A stretch of 64,000 nt of DNA from Atrina japonica (Eukaryota > Mollusca > Bivalvia > Pterioida > Pinnidae): the NCBI GenBank assembly GCA_030159075.1, contig BROG01000108.1, forward strand, positions 614,001 to 678,000, in the 5' to 3' direction. The notes below the pieces were generated by a model. That model searched no databases. It was not told the DNA's origin and was given only the letters and a program-made list of their open reading frames with translations. How positions within the stretch are numbered: the first letter of the stretch is position 1; each line of letters starts with the position of its first letter. Both the position numbers and the translations under genes were made by a program. Positions 57,931 through 64,000 of the stretch are shown here, piece by piece.

Positions 57931-59285
57931 TTTGTCTATGAAATTTAAGAATTAGATAAATGTAATTGTACACCTTATTGATGTTTTGTTTGGAAACACA
58001 CAAACTTTATGTCAATGAAAATAGATACAAAAAAAAAATAAATAAATAAATAAGCCAAAAAAAAAATGTTGAGGTCACAGCTACCATAAATTACCACATT
58101 TAATGACACCTGGGTATCTACTCCAAACTGAAAAATTATCAAAGTTTTAATAGTTAGTTTATCTGTAAGATAATAAAAAAAAAGTGAATATTCATCATAG
58201 GGCCTTATGTGCCAGTAAATATGTATGGGTGCTGTAGAAGTGATTCTGTCTTTTTATGTAACTTGTCATCAGTAATTATCTCTAACCATGTCAGCAGGTC
58301 AAATTTCGATTGTGACGTCATTTGAGAAACAAGACTTTATGTGAGCAAACAGTGTTATGATTGTTTTCACATTGAAAACATTATTGACATAAGCCAATCA
58401 TAATTGTATTAACCTCTCTTAATTTTACACACAAACAAATGCATCACAATCGGTAACCTCATACACGAGGGGTGGTTTACTCTCTGGATAATGTCAAAAA
58501 AACAATTAATAAATTTGGAGATGAGGTATAACGGATGGAAAGATGTATACAATGTCATTGTAACCGCTCAGACAAATAATACAGGTGAGTCCAAGATCAG
58601 GTGTCCAGTTTCCTCGACCATAGTAAATAAGGGGGATTTTTCTCACTCTTTTGGGAATGGGCCTGGGCCTTGGCCTTTTGAATAGGGAAGTTTAACCACA
58701 ATTTATTGAAACTGGGAAATCTACAAATACACAAAAATGGCAGACTGGTTTGATGAAATACAAAAAATCTCTCAAATTTGAAAATTTCAGTTGGGCAAGT
58801 TTTGTCTGATAATTGGGAAAAAGATGGACTTTTTTGTTATTTGCATTAATAATGGGGGCTTTCATATTTTTTTTTTTTTTTTTTGAAAAAATGTGAATGT
58901 TTCGTTTTTTCTTTATTTTTTTTTGATTTTTTTTTTTTTTTTGTACTATTATACTTTTCAAGTTACTTACAGGAAAACATTTGTTTGAAGTGTCTACAGG
59001 GCCTATGACATGTGTATGTTTGTATGTGATATGTGTTCTTTGTGTGCTGGTATTTTTTTGCTTTTTCAGTTTTTTTTTTTTTTTTTTTTTTCCAAGATAA
59101 CAGGACTTGGTCACAACATAATCCAAATACTCACTCGAAACCCAGGTGGCCAATAGCAGGCGTCAAATTTAGCATCTCATTTTTTGCTTCACTGTTGGTC
59201 TAGTTGGAAACAAATTTTACTAGTCTGATGACAATCTCACTAGCATGTTATTGTTCAATTTTCAGGACATTGAATTTTTGAGAGA
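57931..59285. other. Intergenic, T-rich, no gene recognised
   Basis: Long T homopolymers at 58870-58941 and 59066-59091 generate lysine-rich minus-strand frames that are not genes. Confidence 0.6.
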
Positions 59286-59289
59286 AATT

Positions 59290-61620
59290 ATTAACAAGAG
59301 GGCCAATGGGCCTTAAAGGTCACCTGAGAAAAAGTTTAAGTCAAGTTTGTCCACTAGTTCTTGAGAAGTCGAAAATGTTTAAAATTAAAAATTTTGACAA
59401 AACCTCATACACTTTCTGCTTACTTAGGTGTCTGTGACCTTGACCTTTGATCCCATGACCTTGATATTTTTAAAAATGATCCTTAACAACTTTCTCATAT
59501 ATATTTGTATACAAGTCAATCAGTTTTGAAGTATTAAGCCATTTGTATACAACTGTACCCTATGATATTCAACGCCCCCTAGTGGGCTGTTTATCGACAG
59601 ATTTCCTTTTCATTCTCGACCATTATAGATACTGACATTAAAATCATGCAAACAAAATTTTAAAGTCATGAGAAACTGATTTTAAAAGATTACCAAATTT
59701 TGGTCCTTTTTTGGCCTCATTTAGGGCTCCTTTGGGACCTAGCCCCTTTTCATTTGCAAGCAAGTTTAATGGTTTTCACATTGGTTCTGGATGGTACGAA
59801 ATGCCTATTTGACAGTAAAAAAAAATGGCTGGTTGCTTGAGGAGGAATCTTATCATAAAAAAAAGTCTCAATATTTTGACAATAAAAGGGGAAATAACTT
59901 CCATAAGGTTTGACCTGATAAGGACTTTTTTGTTGATCTTTGCATGCTGAACATTTTTGCTTCTTTCATTTTCTCTCTATTATACTTTTCACCATAATAG
60001 GACAAAACAGTGTAAAACATGAATAATCATCTTAAAAGGGGATATAACTCCTATATGGGGCAACCTGACAATTTCGGCCATATTGACTTTTTCAAGAACT
60101 TTGCATGCTGAACATTTTAGTTTCTTTCCCTTTCTCTCTATCTATTATACTTTTCAAGATGATAAGACAAAACAGCCTGAAACATTAATAATCAACATAA
60201 AAAGAAAAGTAACTACCATAAGGGCCAACCTGACAATTATGGCCCTATTGCTTTTTATGTAGATCTTTGCGTGCTGAACATTTTTGTTTCTTTCACTTTC
60301 TCTCTATCTATTTTCCAAGATAACTGAAATCCACAAAAACAGGTCCAAACAAATGAGAAACCATTACTAAAAAAGGGGGAAATAATTTTCCCACATTAGG
60401 AAAATACAATTTTTGAACCAGCACTTTAGGCCTATTGACTTTTTTTGTTACAGAGGAGATCTTTTAAAAGAGGCATTCTATTTGCATGAGAACACTTTTT
60501 TGCTAAATTAATTTCACTTTTACTAGCTATCTATTATACTAATTCAAAATAATGTCAAAAACACACCAAAAACATGAAAAAATCCATACAACAAAGGGGA
60601 AATAACTCACACTAAGGGTCGACCTGACCCGCATATTTCCATCAAAATGAAATTATTGGTAGATAAATTGCCCACATAGCAAGCTGGCTCGTTATATTTC
60701 TCATGAGAGGGACCCCACTTCACAGTTGTTTTTTGGTAGATAAACATACATTAAATAAAAAATATCTCAACGGAATTGACCTCATTGTAAATTCTACATG
60801 TATATATTTAGCCATTTCAGCCATGTTTTGTCCTAAAACCTTGTTCATCCACAAACTTTTTGTGGCCTCACATGGAATGTTTAAAATTCCTTTCTAAGTT
60901 TGCAACAGGTTTCAACGCCCATTGGACCCATTGGTTCTGGAGAAGGGCAGTCAAAAAAGTTTAAAATTTAACAAAAACAGTTAAAAAGTAAAACTACTGA
61001 TAATTTCCACTTACCTTAGGTGTCTCACACGACAGCTTGACCTTTTGACCCCATGAACCTTAAATATTTTGTCAAAATGATCCCTTTTAAATCCTTCCGA
61101 TTAACAACTTTCATCATATGTTGTTATCTTTTTAGCATACAAAAATTCAATCGGTTTTGATTTTAATTGTTAAACAATTTGTTAATACAATTGTACCCTA
61201 TTTTACTGAAGTGATCAGGGCCCCCTAGTGCTTAAATTTGTGGACCTGTAGATATTTCATTTCGATTTAAAAACTTTTTGTAGATATTATGACTGCTCTA
61301 CAATTATTAAACAAAAATTTTTGAAAGTGGGACATCTGTTTCACTCATTAGTTCATGAGAAGAATTTTTTTTAAAGATGTACCAAGTTTTGTCATCTTTT
61401 GGGGCCCCTATGGGTCCTAGCCCCTTTTCAGATGAGGAATTCGCAAACGTCCGGCTTATCAACATAATCAAGTTCCTTTTGGGTTAATTCGATTGTTCCA
61501 CTTTTTGACCTTGAGAAGAAAACGATTTAAATCTTGACGAGATGTTAGTCACGACAGGACAAAAGACGATTGCAATAGGTCACCCTGAGCCTTTGGCTTG
61601 GGAGGTCCAATGAAATCTGG
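59290..61620. repeat. ~190-bp-unit dispersed repeat, fourth locus
   Basis: Starts 'caagagggccaatgggcctt' / 'aaaggtcacctgag'. Contains the 'gtgaccttgacctttgatcc' and 'aagattaccaaattttgg' parts first, then units with 'aggggaaataactt', 'gatctttgcatgctgaacat'. From about 60350 the units carry many small insertions. Confidence 0.85.
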
Positions 61621-63815
61621 TAATTTTTCAAATTGCTGGAATATTTAATGACCTGTCGGTCATTAAAAAATTAGGGAGAAGCAAAATTGATGGCTGTCAT
61701 GCGCAAAAAGCACTTTGGCGTATGTGGACCAAAGTACGCAAAGGTTTGTTAAACGGTATCCATTGAACTGTTTCTGGTAATCCAAAAGTTTTTTGTTTGT
61801 AATCATTTCGGTATTAGGACATTTAGTGCACCACCTCACCTTTTCGACAACTGGAAAATAGAGTGGTCCATGAAAAATCACTATGTTCTTGAAAATAATT
61901 AATCTGGATACAGAGCTTAGTGTTTTCCCTTGGGTGTTATTCTGGAGAGTCCCAGGGACTCACAAGAAAAATATTCCCAAGTCCTTCATTAAATTTGTGA
62001 GTCTTCAAGTCAAATGAAATTCAAGAAAATATATGAAAACAAAGGCGCCGCGACACTGAGCTGATCTTTCACACGTAAAAAAAAAAAAAAATACTGATTT
62101 TCGATTGAGTTCCATTTCCACGTTGAAAAAAAAATTCTGAGTTTTTGGGCATCCTTAAGGACTCACTAATATTCATGTTTTGTGTACTGACAAGATTTTA
62201 TGCATCAGAGATGCAGAAGGGAAAACCTTGGGAGCTCCAGATAAGGGGAGTAAGAGGGTATTTACCCTTTAAAAATCTGAAAATCGGCTTTGGAATTTAG
62301 AACAGGGGGTGAAATTACTCATTGTAGAAACTGAAGTACAAATTTTAATGGGACAAAGTTATAAATATTTATGTAAAACTCCTTTAAACGAGTTACTCGC
62401 AAGAAATACCCTTCTTTAAGAATTTTGAGATTGGAATCGACAAAACATTGGTTTTCCCTTCAAATTACTTAACAGGGAGGTGAATAATGAAATCACAAAA
62501 ACTGAATGAAAATGACAAATCCAAAAATACCAGTATCTTAAAAATGGGTCAAAATTAATTTTGCCGTGTGCTTCCTTATAGCCGTACGAAAAAAATACAA
62601 TTTTGAATTCAGTACTCCAACTCAACGATGCTTGTTAAATTGCATTTCGACTTTTTTTTTTCGTCATTCACCAAGGCCGTTCAAACGATCGACAGATTTT
62701 TTTTTTAAAAAGAGGTGTACCCTCTGAAATCTATTTCGCTCCACCCCGAGTCATCCGACTTTCACTTTAGGCCCTGGTAAATTAATTTTCACACTCGTAT
62801 TACTATTACCAGCGATATATTAGCTTTATATATCGCTGCTATTACTCACAAACAAAACACCTTTTGGATGAGTAATTAAAGAGAAAGTTTCGGGTTTCTG
62901 CTTCATATGGTTGGACCCTTAATGCATAATGTAGAATTACGACTTTACCATCTCACTAAAAACAAAACTGACACGCATATCGGCGCTAGTGCGACTTCAA
63001 CATGAATTCACTTGAACGTCTTTCATTTTATAAATTGCCCACCAATTGACAGAATTTGTCAATGTTGTTGAACAGTCAGGTTTATATTTATCTAAAAAGG
63101 AGAGGGACCCCACTTCATCTCTACTTGTTGTTCTACATTTGTATAAGCGAGACAACTATCATAACACTAGATTAGAATGTTTGTAAGGCTAAAATGTAGC
63201 GTTAGTATACTCCCTATAATATTCACTCTGTCCAACAGCATAGCCAACGCCCACACCTACTACTTTCGGTTGCATGAAAATGTTTGCCCATTTGAATCAC
63301 GCTATTTCGCACTAGCATACGATTCTCTCCCTTATTGTTTATCATTACACCGATTAAGTAAAACCTACTTATATGACACTTGAATCGAAAGACCTTACCA
63401 TGAAAACACTTCTTACGATTACCAAGATTTCCACGACCCCGACTTTTACGTAAAACAAAAAACGATTACCCAGTGTCAACAGCAATCAAGTCCTACTATA
63501 CACGCCAAAGCTTGCGATTCACTCAGTTTCAAAACCACGTGCTTAACTCGTACGCTGAGAAACTCTTACCCAAGTCATCTCGTAAACATGATTGTAAACG
63601 TGATTTAAGTCAGCGTCTTTATTTACCAAAGCCACATGAAGGCTAATTTTGAAAAATGTAACTATGCGAACCCCCAATCGTAGAAATTCAGCTCTTATTA
63701 CCCCCCCACTCACCCATGCATCGCAAGCCTTTAAAAAAAATATTAAAATAAAGTTAAAGCAGCACTCTGGCCCCCGGCGGCCTAGGGTCTTACTGTTTTT
63801 CAGCCCTTAAGTAAT
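61621..63815. other. Intergenic, nothing firmly recognised
   Basis: Short palindrome 'agcgatatattagctttata' near 62811. 'gagagggaccccacttca' is shared by 60705 and 63103. Short frames without motifs. Confidence 0.4.
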
Positions 63816-63851
63816 AACCTAATCAGCATTTCTTCCATCTGGATATTGCAG

Positions 63852-63967
63852 AAACCGGAGGAAACTGTGGCAGCTGTCATATGACACTACCAAACAATGA
63901 AGTTACGATACAGGGATATCTGGACAAATGTATCCTATATCCACCAACATGTACTTTGATCCAGCAG
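63852..63967 (+). CDS. Possible Cys-rich coding exon at right edge
   Basis: Acceptor-like 'tggatattgcag' ending at 63851 and donor-like CAG|GTACAT after 63967. Between them only one frame is open, reading through GGNCGSCHMTLPNNEV and YLDKCILYPPTC, with four cysteines in 38 residues. GC content is higher than in flanking DNA. The frame stays open to the window end, so the donor is not certain. No family recognised. Confidence 0.4.
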
Positions 63968-64000
63968 GTACATACAACTCATCAGCATCGGAAGCAAAAA

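Noticed and set aside
58692..59153. 153-codon lysine-rich minus-strand frame
   Set aside because: Produced by long T homopolymers on the plus strand; no domain, no splice context.

Overview
The window is AT-rich, intron-bearing animal DNA. Its repeats (tRNA-derived SINEs, elements built from ~190-bp units that contain a 'gaggccc...gggcctta' block, MITE-like foldbacks, long TA/GA/CA microsatellites) and a small cluster of conodipine-type secreted phospholipase A2 genes fit a mollusc, most likely a bivalve. That assignment is inference; no species marker is present. No prokaryotic or viral gene organisation is seen.

Left third (1-28.9 kb): a PLA2 cluster. Two near-identical genes lie head to tail on the minus strand: coding exons 6537-6710 + 5475-5678 (gene 1) and 14722-14895 + 13669-13869 (gene 2). 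They sit inside a large tandem duplication (about 1.02-10.67 kb against 10.67-18.4 kb). The exon carrying their start codon is far upstream. A TATA box followed 104 nt later by ATG AAG and a splice donor is found at 1.77 kb, where it would serve a third gene running off the left edge, and at 20.37 kb, where it serves gene 2. A damaged version lies near 11.66 kb and would serve gene 1. A third, divergent PLA2 gene (27564-27740 + 28632-28835) is on the plus strand.

Middle (40.4-52.7 kb): a five-exon caspase-like gene on the minus strand with intact splice phases. The catalytic His and Cys positions are kept, but the active-site pentapeptide and the small-subunit Arg are not canonical.

Everything else is intron, intergenic DNA or repeat: decayed Tx1/L1-like LINE pieces (19.8 and 38.4-39.7 kb), a broken Tc1-like transposase (18.25 kb), many dispersed repeats and foldbacks, a 32-bp minisatellite (44.9-45.9 kb), and a possible Cys-rich exon at the right edge.

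Two quality warnings affect interpretation. About 7.3-11.5 kb reads as a letter-level interleaving of two unrelated sequences, which looks like a consensus-calling chimera. The stretch 60.3-63 kb is unusually indel-rich relative to its repeat family.
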